A stretch of DNA of 24,336 nucleotides. It comes from a virus. The stretch spans positions 1 to 24,336 of the IMG/VR virus record IMGVR_UViG_3300044966_000310, one strand, 5' to 3'. Positions 14,524 to 22,900 of this stretch are shown here, in pieces. Each line of letters starts with the position of its first letter. Position 1 is the stretch's first letter. The translations under genes were made by a program, and so were the position numbers. Under the pieces are notes generated by a model. The model was not told the DNA's origin, ran no database searches, and was given only the letters and a program-made list of their open reading frames with translations.

Positions 14524-15696
14524 ATGTCAGAACTACTTAATGGCCGTTGGGCAGAAACAAAACAAGCACTTTTAGAAGGCTTGTCAGGTACAAAAAAATC
14601 AGTAATGGGCGTAACACTTGAAAATACACGTAGATATTTGATAGAAAGTCCTACTGCTGGTGCTACTTCTGCTGGCAACGTTGCAACTTTAAACCGCGTG
14701 ATTTTACCAGTAATCCGTCGTGTAATGCCAACCGTTATTGCTAACGAATTAGTTGGTGTTCAACCAATGACTGGTCCAGTTGGTCAAATCCACACATTGC
14801 GTGTTCGTTATGCTGATTCTAGCACAGGTGCTGGTGTTGTAGCAGGCGAAGAAGCATTGAGCCCATTCAAAATTGCAGAAAGCTATTCAGGTAATGAATC
14901 AGCTACAGCGAAAGCTGCGTCAACTGCAACTTTAGAAGGACAAGCAGGCAAAAAAATGAGCATTCAAATCTTGAAACAAACAGTTGAAGCTAAAACACGT
15001 AAGTTGTCAGCTCGCTGGACATTTGAATCTGCTCAAGACGCTCAATCACAACAAGGTATTGATGTTGAAGCAGAAATTATGGCTGCATTGGCTCAAGAAA
15101 TTACTGCTGAGATTGATCAAGAAATTATCGCTTCATTATTAAACTTAGCTGGTTCAGATGTTGAAACTTATAACCAAGCTAACGTTTCTGGTACAGCTAC
15201 ATTCGTAGGTGACGAACACGCTGCTTTAGCTGTTCAAATTAACCGCGTAAGCAACTTGATTGCACAACGTACACGTCGTGGCGCTGGTAACTATGCTGTT
15301 GTTTCACCATTTGCTTTAACTATTTTACAATCAGCTACTACTTCAGCTTTTGCTCGTACTACTGAAGGTACCTTTGAAGCTCCAACTAACACTAAATTTG
15401 TTGGTACATTAAACAATTCATTGAAAGTTTATGTTAACAGTTATGCTGCTGACAACACTTCAATCTTAATTGGTTACAAAGGTGGTTCAGAATCAGACGC
15501 TCCTGCGTTTTATTGCCCTTACATTCCTTTGATGTCATCAGGTGTTGTTTTAGATCCATCAACATTTGAACCAGTTGTATCGTTCATGACACGTTATGGT
15601 TATGTTGAACTTTCTAACACTGCGTCATCTTTGGGTAACGCTGCTGACTATTTAGGTCGTGTTGGTATCACATACGCAAACGTTAAATTTAGCTAA
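14524..15696 (+). CDS. 23: Major capsid protein gp23
   Basis: A 390-residue gp23-type capsid protein with the HK97 fold expected of the family. Strong family block at residues 56-90 (LNRVILPVIRRVMPTVIANE, LVGVQPMTGPVGQI), then the ARWTFESAQDAQ segment and the C-terminal FMTRYGYVELSN. It is much shorter than T4 gp23 (521), as in several environmental T4-like phages. The triplet LIE at 39-41 (RRYLIE, then SPTAG) fits gp21 cleavage and would give a mature chain starting at S42. AGGAG is a strong ribosome binding site. A strong terminator follows at 15722-15746. No separate gp24 vertex gene is seen downstream. Confidence 0.96.
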   Translation: MSELLNGRWAETKQALLEGLSGTKKSVMGVTLENTRRYLIESPTAGATSAGNVATLNRVILPVIRRVMPTVIANELVGVQPMTGPVGQIHTLRVRYADSSTGAGVVAGEEALSPFKIAESYSGNESATAKAASTATLEGQAGKKMSIQILKQTVEAKTRKLSARWTFESAQDAQSQQGIDVEAEIMAALAQEITAEIDQEIIASLLNLAGSDVETYNQANVSGTATFVGDEHAALAVQINRVSNLIAQRTRRGAGNYAVVSPFALTILQSATTSAFARTTEGTFEAPTNTKFVGTLNNSLKVYVNSYAADNTSILIGYKGGSESDAPAFYCPYIPLMSSGVVLDPSTFEPVVSFMTRYGYVELSNTASSLGNAADYLGRVGITYANVKFS

Positions 15697-15721
15697 GGTT
15701 TACTTAACTACTTTACCTACT

Positions 15722-15746
15722 AAAGGGCTCTTAGGAGCCCTTTTTT
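15722..15746 (+). terminator. Strong intrinsic terminator after gp23
   Basis: AAAGGGCTC (15722-15730), TTAG loop, GAGCCCTTT (15735-15743) running into a T6 tract (15741-15746). Stable GC-rich core and T run; it ends the head operon. Confidence 0.9.
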
Positions 15747-15748
15747 AT

Positions 15749-15756
15749 GATAAATA
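15749..15756 (+). promoter_or_regulatory. Late promoter box GATAAATA directly before an ATG
   Basis: Seven of eight matches, three bases after the gp23 terminator and four bases before the ATG at 15761. T4 geometry puts the start at about 15761-15762, so the mRNA would be leaderless or nearly so. Confidence 0.55.
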
Positions 15757-15760
15757 CTTT

Positions 15761-16336
15761 ATGAACACACAATTTTACAATCCTACTGTTATAATTGAAC
15801 ACACAATCTTTAATGAGGTTACTGGTCATGATTCAATTGGATGGGACGTTGGTAATGCAATATCTCAAAACAATTATGCTACTAGCAAGCAACCATTGTA
15901 CACTATTAGTGGGCTATGGATGGAAAAATTTCTTAGTAATACTAGCGAGTTATGGTGTACTAACCTTAATATTCCAGATAACAACTTGCCTGTTACTGGA
16001 ATTCAATTCTTTTTGGACATGCATCGATTTTCAAGAATAGAAGATTTACGCATACAACTTATACTTAATAACGAGTTAATAGGAGATAATCAAGCTAGTC
16101 CAGTTGATCCAGTGCAAAGCAATATGTACACAGGCGATAATAGTCCGTTATTACCAATTATAGGTGATGCAAATCTATACGGTGAGGTTAATAATATGTG
16201 GGGAACTTCATTAACTAGTGAAGATATTGCAAATCCTTCATTTGGTATTGCAATTAGTTTTAGAAGCAATCAAGTTTATCCGCATCGTGATTTAGTAATT
16301 GTAAATCAGATAGGCGTAAGCATCACCTACGGATAA
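15761..16336 (+). CDS. Beta-rich probable virion protein, unknown
   Basis: A 191-residue protein, no signal peptide or membrane segment, rich in Asn, Ser, Ile and aromatic residues, with a pattern of alternating hydrophobics that suggests a beta sandwich (for example LRIQLILNNELI and FGIAISFRSNQVYP). I do not recognise the family. The frame is open back to 15659, but the upstream part overlaps gp23 and the terminator, so I use the ATG at 15761, the first after the terminator. No ribosome binding site is seen; a late promoter box ends four bases before the ATG. Its place right after gp23 and before fibre-like genes suggests a head decoration, neck or fibre component. Confidence 0.65.
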   Translation: MNTQFYNPTVIIEHTIFNEVTGHDSIGWDVGNAISQNNYATSKQPLYTISGLWMEKFLSNTSELWCTNLNIPDNNLPVTGIQFFLDMHRFSRIEDLRIQLILNNELIGDNQASPVDPVQSNMYTGDNSPLLPIIGDANLYGEVNNMWGTSLTSEDIANPSFGIAISFRSNQVYPHRDLVIVNQIGVSITYG

Positions 16337-16339
16337 ATA
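16332..16339 (+). promoter_or_regulatory. T4-type late promoter box GATAAATA
   Basis: Seven of eight matches, overlapping the stop of the preceding gene (16334-16336). Predicted start near 16345, leaving a 75-base leader that holds two hairpins before the ATG at 16420. Confidence 0.5.
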
Positions 16340-16350
16340 CTTTGTCAACT

Positions 16351-16389
16351 AAGTGCCGCATATGCGGACTTATGCAGTGACCCACTGTG
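16351..16389 (+). promoter_or_regulatory. Two tandem hairpins in the leader of the 16420 gene
   Basis: First: AAGT-G-CCGCATATGCGG-ACTT (16351-16371), a 12-base palindrome flanked by matching arms. Second: CAGTG (16375-16379), ACC loop, CACTG (16383-16387), extendable by G-T pairs. They fill the leader between the late start and the ribosome binding site AAAGGAG (16406-16412). Confidence 0.5.
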
Positions 16390-16419
16390 TATGACATAAA
16401 ACGTCAAAGGAGAGATCAA

Positions 16420-17367
16420 ATGGGACGTCCATTAAATAAAAAATATTTTGGTAACCGTAACACCGGTTCAACAACTACAGCTGCAGATAACGGCATCGGC
16501 GGTAAAGGTGTAGCCAGCGTACCAGTAACAACTGCTGGTTCGTATACCGTTCGCCCTGTTGTTACATTAACAGGTGCACCTAACTTGTTAAGCGGAGTAG
16601 CTGCTACTGCAACAATTACATCACAAGTTAATATAATTAGTTCATTTGTAGGCGGTACTAACTATACTACAGGTGATACATTTACTATCGGTAACGGCAC
16701 TGTATTTACAGTTGGTACAGTTAACGGTTCTGGTGTAATTCAAACAATTACTACTACTGAACGTGGTTCATTCCCATATGCAGACGGTGCGTTAACAACT
16801 GGTGCTCGTACAACTACTATTATTAGTGCTACTAATCCACTAGCTGCTGGCGCAACCGTAACATTAACATATAACGCTAAAGAAGTGTTAATTACTGATG
16901 CAGGTTCTGGGTATACAACAACTGTACCTACTGCAAGTTCAACACAATCAGTAACACTTGGAACCGTTGTAATGACAACACCTGTCGCAAATACTACAGC
17001 AGTTGGTTCAGGCACTAACCCAGAACCTGCAATTATTGCTCAGGCATATACCGGTTCAGGTGTTAAACAAGCTGATATTGTTAAACAAGTAGCAAGAGAT
17101 CGTTATAAAATTAACACATCTGATACTAGCGGAACACCTATTGTTGCAACATTAAAATCTAGTATTGCTACACAAGTTGGCGACATGACTATTAACGCTA
17201 CTGACAGTTCAACTGGCACATACTGGGTTACTAAATTAACTGCTCATAAAGCAACTATAGTTCCTAATACTGGTACATTATTTCCATTAATTAACGGTAA
17301 AGCTCAACAAGTTCCATGGTCGTTTAGTGCTGCAACTAACAGCACTGTACAAATTGATAACGGTTAA
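16420..17367 (+). CDS. Beta-rich virion protein beginning MGRPLNKKYFGN
   Basis: A 315-residue protein, very rich in Thr, Gly, Val and Ala. The N-terminus MGRPLNKKYFGNRNTG is a pattern I associate with structural proteins of T4-like aquatic phages whose function is not known. The body has repeated short beta segments of the type VTTAGSYTVRPVVTLTG and SGYTTTVPTA, typical of fibre, spike or decoration proteins; the C-terminal 80 residues (QVARDRYKINTSDTSG, then LTAHKATIVPNTG) look like a separate domain. A GTG at 16387 would add 11 residues, but the strong site AAAGGAG lies eight bases before the ATG at 16420, so I use that. A terminator-like hairpin follows. Confidence 0.75.
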   Translation: MGRPLNKKYFGNRNTGSTTTAADNGIGGKGVASVPVTTAGSYTVRPVVTLTGAPNLLSGVAATATITSQVNIISSFVGGTNYTTGDTFTIGNGTVFTVGTVNGSGVIQTITTTERGSFPYADGALTTGARTTTIISATNPLAAGATVTLTYNAKEVLITDAGSGYTTTVPTASSTQSVTLGTVVMTTPVANTTAVGSGTNPEPAIIAQAYTGSGVKQADIVKQVARDRYKINTSDTSGTPIVATLKSSIATQVGDMTINATDSSTGTYWVTKLTAHKATIVPNTGTLFPLINGKAQQVPWSFSAATNSTVQIDNG

Positions 17368-17380
17368 TAAAACAATTGGC

Positions 17381-17402
17381 AAGGGCCGTAAGGCCCTTTC
17401 TT
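17381..17402 (+). terminator. Terminator-like hairpin before the 17415 gene
   Basis: AAGGGCC (17381-17387), GTAA loop, GGCCCTT (17392-17398) then TCTT. Stable stem but a short, broken T tract, so partial termination is likely. Confidence 0.65.
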
Positions 17403-17414
17403 AAAGGAATATAA

Positions 17415-18455
17415 ATGTCAAAAATATTAAAAATTAATCAAGGCGATTATGTAGTTCAGGTGGAGCCTGGTAAAAATATTATTTTAGATGCAGGGGAATC
17501 AGGCGGTGTAAAAGGAACTATTACTCTTAAAGGCAATCTAATTCAGCAAGGTACCTCTAGCATAATAGAAGCAGTTAACACTGTTATAAACGATAATATT
17601 TTTGTTATAAATAGAGGCGAACTTGGTCCAGGAATTAATGTACCTATTAACAATGGTCTTTCAGGTTTTAAAATTGACCGCGGTACTACTGACGGGTCAA
17701 CAGTAACTACCGTTAACGGAGTGACTGTTACTACGCCTATAGGAGATGCATTATCAGCACAAGTGGTGTTTAGTGAAACTGACACTGCATACGTGCCGTC
17801 TACTGGATTAAGAGCTGACGGGTCGTTTGTATTACAGACTTCTACTGGAGCAACTGATGTACTGTCAAATTTAAAACTAACAGCTATTGAATTAAGATCA
17901 ATATCATCTAATGGTACTAATGATATTGTAGTTGATTTAAGAAATTCTGCATCTGTGGTTAAATTAGTTAATTCAACAGATGCTTTAGATAACAAATATC
18001 ACGAACGGGTTGTTGACGACGATTGTTTAGTGACCAAAAAGTTTGTTTCTACATACATTGCATCCGGTACAGTAACGCCAGGTATGGCCGATGTTGATAA
18101 AATTTACAAACTTAATTCAGATAATACAGTTGCATCAAAAGTATTAGCAACACTAACTTCATTAGATATGATAATTGGAACACCGATTGGTAGTACTACT
18201 ATTATAGCCAATGTAACTGCTAGCGGATTAAATGTTAATACTATTAACTCGTATGCCGGTTTGGTAGTTACTGTAGGACCGATATTAGGTTTACCAGATC
18301 AATCGTCAACACCGACTGCAATTTCGGGTAAATCGCAATTATATTCAAAAGCTACAGTAGGTTCGGGTAACAGTGGATTATTTTTTAAAAATAGCACAAC
18401 TGAGGATGAATTAGTAGCTACAAACAGAGCATTATTATTTAGTATGCTTTTTTAA
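17415..18455 (+). CDS. Tail-fibre-like structural protein
   Basis: A 346-residue protein. The N-terminal part (residues 1-70) has ILDAGESGGVKGTITLKGNL, a beta-strand pattern seen at the base of phage fibre proteins. The C-terminus, QLYSKATVGSGNSGLFFKNS followed by TEDELVATNRALLFSMLF, is a recurrent ending in fibre-like proteins of T4-like aquatic phages (YSK...G.GLYF.N...DELVS...AL..S..F). The middle is Thr/Asn/Val-rich beta. AAAGGA precedes the ATG. It opens a four-gene run of fibre-like proteins that are closely spaced (9, 1 and 41 bases). Which fibre or spike it belongs to cannot be told from sequence. Confidence 0.75.
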   Translation: MSKILKINQGDYVVQVEPGKNIILDAGESGGVKGTITLKGNLIQQGTSSIIEAVNTVINDNIFVINRGELGPGINVPINNGLSGFKIDRGTTDGSTVTTVNGVTVTTPIGDALSAQVVFSETDTAYVPSTGLRADGSFVLQTSTGATDVLSNLKLTAIELRSISSNGTNDIVVDLRNSASVVKLVNSTDALDNKYHERVVDDDCLVTKKFVSTYIASGTVTPGMADVDKIYKLNSDNTVASKVLATLTSLDMIIGTPIGSTTIIANVTASGLNVNTINSYAGLVVTVGPILGLPDQSSTPTAISGKSQLYSKATVGSGNSGLFFKNSTTEDELVATNRALLFSMLF

Positions 18456-18464
18456 GGATAACAT

Positions 18465-18809
18465 ATGGCAATTTCAAACACACAAGTAACATCGGCAAAC
18501 ACCCTAATCTATACTAGCTCCGGTAATACTGCAATTACTACTATTATTTTTTGTAATACTACTGCATATAATTCAGAAAATCCTGAAGCTAACCAGTCAT
18601 TATTATACGTATACGCAGTACCAAATGTAGGCGGCATTGCAGGAACTGCATCAACTAGTAATATAATTATAAATGGATTGCCGATCCCTGCAGGCGAAAC
18701 TGTTTCATTAGATCAAGAAAAATTAGTATTATCGTTAGGTGATACGTTAGTTGCTAAAACAGATTCGTTAAGTAACATTACAGCTACAGTAAGCTCGTTG
18801 GCGGTATAA
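18465..18809 (+). CDS. Small beta-sandwich virion protein
   Basis: A 114-residue protein with the pattern TLIYTSSGNTAITTIIFCNT... GLPIPAGETVSLDQEKLVLS, then LGDTLVAKT, a small family common among structural genes of T4-like and other environmental phages (strand, Asn-rich turn, PAGET segment, then KLVL-GD). No cleavage signal or membrane segment. AAGGA lies seven bases before the ATG, and its stop is one base from the next ATG at 18811. It is probably a fibre-associated or neck component; the specific role is unknown. Confidence 0.75.
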   Translation: MAISNTQVTSANTLIYTSSGNTAITTIIFCNTTAYNSENPEANQSLLYVYAVPNVGGIAGTASTSNIIINGLPIPAGETVSLDQEKLVLSLGDTLVAKTDSLSNITATVSSLAV

Positions 18810-18810
18810 T

Positions 18811-19860
18811 ATGCGATATTTAAGAAAACAAGTTCTTAATCGTAGAGCGCCCTATGATCAACGACTTTATGTTGATATTGACAATTCTATTGTTATGCGT
18901 ACTCCAAAACATTTAAGATTACCGTCCGGCGATACTAGTAATCGACCTGTTTTACCAATAAATGGTATGATACGATACAATACTGAGTTAAATGAAATTG
19001 AAGTATATCAAGCTAGTACATGGCGTAGTTTAAGATTTAAAGAGCCAACAAAAATTACACAACAAAATTTAGGTGCAGGCGACAGCAACAACGTATTTTT
19101 TGGCCCATTAGATCCATCGCCTGCAGGTACTGTCCAAAGTGGCATTACTTGGGATACTACACAAATGGCTAAAAACATGTTAGTTATAGTTGAAAATGTT
19201 ATACAGATTTCTCAAACTAACTATACAGTTGTTCAAAATCCTAATATTCCAGCTGAGATATATGACGGGAAAACTAGCACCGACTCTGCAAGCGGATCAC
19301 AAATTATAACAATAAATTCGCATGTAATTGCAACCGGAGTATCTTCTGCAGTTGTTAGTTTAATAAGATATGCTACTATTACATTTGCAAGCGTAACTAA
19401 TGCAGTAGTTGCTCCGTTTGCAGTAGGATCATTAATTATAGTTTCAGGATTTAGACCATCAGGATACAATGGGACTTATACAGTTACTGGATGCACTACT
19501 ACATCTGTAACATACGCTAACGTAACAACTGATACTATGACAGTTGCGGGTGACGTAGTATCAACTGTTGCAATTTATCCGTCGGTTAATATCAATAACG
19601 CAGTAGTTACCGATCCAGTTAATGGCACAACTTATATTGACACTGACACACGAGTTCAAAGTTATATAACACATCCTATTACAAATGCGTTGCTTAAGAT
19701 TACATTAACTAAACCATTAAAATTACTTATGGTGCATAATTCATCAATTACAATAACAGATGCAAGTAATGCAATAACCTCCGGAGATTATTATCTACAA
19801 TTCGGAGATCCAGTACCATATGGAAAACCGGTAACAGTGTTACACGGTTTTGACAAGTAA
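18811..19860 (+). CDS. Tail-fibre-associated structural protein
   Basis: A 349-residue protein. Residues about 50-75 carry PINGMIRYNTELNEIEVYQA and STWRSL, the GxIRYNTxxxxxExY...W motif found in many fibre and baseplate-wedge-associated phage proteins (it also occurs in the giant fibre that follows). The middle contains an inserted beta domain (SGFRPSGYNGTYTVTG) resembling Ig-like fibre domains, and the C-terminus is ITSGDYYLQFGDPVPYGKPV followed by TVLHGFDK. The ATG is one base after the previous stop and has only GGCGGT upstream, so coupling is likely. Expected to be a virion protein; exact place unknown. Confidence 0.75.
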   Translation: MRYLRKQVLNRRAPYDQRLYVDIDNSIVMRTPKHLRLPSGDTSNRPVLPINGMIRYNTELNEIEVYQASTWRSLRFKEPTKITQQNLGAGDSNNVFFGPLDPSPAGTVQSGITWDTTQMAKNMLVIVENVIQISQTNYTVVQNPNIPAEIYDGKTSTDSASGSQIITINSHVIATGVSSAVVSLIRYATITFASVTNAVVAPFAVGSLIIVSGFRPSGYNGTYTVTGCTTTSVTYANVTTDTMTVAGDVVSTVAIYPSVNINNAVVTDPVNGTTYIDTDTRVQSYITHPITNALLKITLTKPLKLLMVHNSSITITDASNAITSGDYYLQFGDPVPYGKPVTVLHGFDK

Positions 19861-19874
19861 CAACAATTAAGGAA

Positions 19875-19888
19875 ACCGTATATACGGT
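19875..19888 (+). promoter_or_regulatory. Perfect 14-bp palindrome before the giant fibre gene
   Basis: ACCGTATATACGGT, in the 41-base gap before the ATG at 19902, just upstream of AAGGAG (19891-19896). It shares the form CCGYATATRCGG with the palindrome at 16356-16367, also in a leader. Confidence 0.6.
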
Positions 19889-19901
19889 ATAAGGAGATAA
19901 C

Positions 19902-22900
19902 ATGGCTGTTGGGCATATTTCAGGACCACTTTTAACTGCAAACTTGTTGAGGAATGGCAGGGATCTAGCATTTGAAACTGATCTATTATTCTTAAACGTG
20001 TCTGATCCTGACCCTCTAAATTTTAAAGTTGGTATTGGTACTAGTTCACCTGCATATTTACTAGACATTAACGGCACTAGTAGATCAACTAACATTAAAA
20101 GTACTGAAGTTGATATTGGCAATATTAATATTAAACTTAATACAATTAAATCTAGTGTTGGCAATTTAACACTTCAAGCTGCAACCAATACTGATAACAT
20201 AATAATTTCATCAAAAGTAGAAAGTCAGTATCTAGTAACCTTATCGGGCGAAATTGCAGTTAATACTGCTACAAATAATCAATCATATACTACTACAGGT
20301 ACTGGTGTTATTACAATTGCATCCGGCACAACTGGCTCTATTAACAACATAACGATTGGTAATACTACTCCGTCGACTGGTAATTTTACAGTAGTAACAG
20401 TAGGTGCTAGTGCAAATACCACTAGGTTTCCAAATGCAAAACTTATAATTTCAGATACTGCTACTAGTATTCAACAGAACGAAATTGGTAATATTGGTAT
20501 TATTGCCGAAGCTGTAGGTGCGGGTGCAACTAGAAACGCAGGTGTGTATGGTGTCGGTTATACTGCCGGTGCGTTTACTGGTCAAGGGGTTGTTGGTGAA
20601 TCTCATGTATCAGCAGCAGATGACACTGCGCCAGCAGTTGGTGTACGCGGTTATGCAAATGACATTCGTACTGTAGGAAATAACGTTGGCTTATACGGTG
20701 ATGCATCTAGTGGTATTGCTAACTATTCGTTGTATTTAAACAGTGGGGATATCTATACTGCCGGTGCTAAAACGTGGTACTTAACTGGTAATTTAACATT
20801 TAATGGTGCCTACAGTATTACTATACCTACACTTGCATTAACAAATGCATTGCCTGTTACTTCAGGTGGTACCGGAGTTACAACATCGACCGGTACTACT
20901 AATGCAGTATTATCAAATACTCCAACGTTAGTTACACCAGTATTAGGTGATGCAACTGCTACTACAATTAACAAAGTTACAATAACACAGCCAAGTGCTA
21001 GTGCAACATTAACTATCTCAAATTCTAAAACGTTAACAGTTAACAACTCTGTAACATTTACCGGTACTGACAATTCTACATTAACTTACGGAACAGGCGG
21101 CACTGTTGCATATACAGAAAATAAATTAAGTGCATTTGCAGCTACAACATCAGCTGAACTAGCAGGTAATATCACTGATGAAACAGGTACTGGATCATTA
21201 GTTTTTGCAAATACCCCAACGTTAGTTACACCGGTATTAGGTGATGCAACTGCTACTACAATTAACAAAGTTACTATTTCGCAACCTTCAACCGGTGCAA
21301 CGTTAACAATTGCCGATGGAAAAACTTTTACTGTTAGCAATAAATTAACATTTACTGGTACTGATAATTCTTCAGCTTCATTTGGAACAGGCGGTACTGT
21401 TGCATATACAGAAAATAAATTAAGTGCATTTGCAGCTACAACATCAGCTGAACTAGCAGATAATATCACTGATGAAACAGGTACTGGATCATTAGTTTTT
21501 GCAAATACCCCAACGTTAGTTACACCAGTATTAGGAGTTGCAGCTGCAACTAGTATTAACAAATTAACTATTACTGCACCGACTACTAGTTCAACATTAA
21601 CTGTAGTTGACGGATCGTCGTTGATTACAAGTGGTGCGCATTCGTTAACATTAACTACTACTGCTGATACAAATGTTACGTTTCCCACAACTGGCACATT
21701 AGTTAACTCAGATGTTCAAACATTATCGTCATTATCTAGTGTTGGCACAATTACAACAGGTACATGGTCAGGGTTATTTGGCTCAGTATCAGGTGCAAAT
21801 TTAACAAATTTAACTGCAGGAAATTTAACTGGAACTATTCCATCTACTGTACTAGGTAATTCTTCAATATATATTGGGACTACTCAAATAAATCTTAATA
21901 GAGCATCCGGTAGTTTAACACTAGCTGATGTAAATTTTGGTACTACTGATGTAACGACTTCGTTTACTATTCCAAATGGTAATACAGTTTCGAGACCAAG
22001 TACTCCTGCTGCAGGTAACATAAGATATAATACAGATACTACTAATTATGAAGGTTATAACGGCACTGATTGGAGTAAAATGGGGTCAGGATTAACACCT
22101 ACTCCTGTAAAAACAGCTTCATATACTGCAACAGAAGCACAACTAGTTAGATGTGATTCAACTGCAAGTTCATTTAGTGTGTTCTTGCCGTCATCACCTG
22201 TTGATGGAAATGTAGTTGGAATTATTGACATTGCTACAGCTGGATCATTTTATTTGCATCCAGTTTCTGTAGTACCTTCTGCAGGAAATACGATTGAAGG
22301 CGCATCAGATTTAGTTATGTTAGATATTAATAATGCATACATTACATTTGTTTATGTGTCGTCAACAAACAATTGGAAAATGCAAGAAACACCAAACATG
22401 TTGTCTGATTATACATTACAAGTTGCAAGTACAACTGTAGCCGGTGCTGTTAAAGTAGACGGTACTACTATTGTTATTAATAACCAGGGTGTAATTAGTG
22501 CTATAGGTGGCGGAGGCGGAGGCGGAAGTACATTACTTTCAGTAATCGGCTCTGCACCTATTATTTCTAGTGGTGGTACTACTCCTACTATTAGTATTTC
22601 ACAAGCAACTGCATCTACTGACGGATACTTAAGCCTTACTGATTGGAATACGTTTAATAATAAATTAAGTTCAATTCCGATAGCATCTGCGTATGCATTA
22701 GGCGGTATTAAAATAGGAACAGGTTTAACTATTGACGGATCAGGTACTGTAAATGTTACAGGATCAGTGCTACCTGCAGCAACAACTGAAGTAATAGGTG
22801 GTATTATAGTTGGTTCTGGATTATCAATTGATATTGATGGAATATTAAGCACTTCTGACTTTGTAACTAGTGTATCAGGAACATCACCAATTACTGTATC

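Noticed and set aside
15659-15760. Upstream extension of the 191-residue gene to 15659
   Set aside because: It would overlap gp23 and read through the terminator stem; the ATG at 15761 is the first after it.
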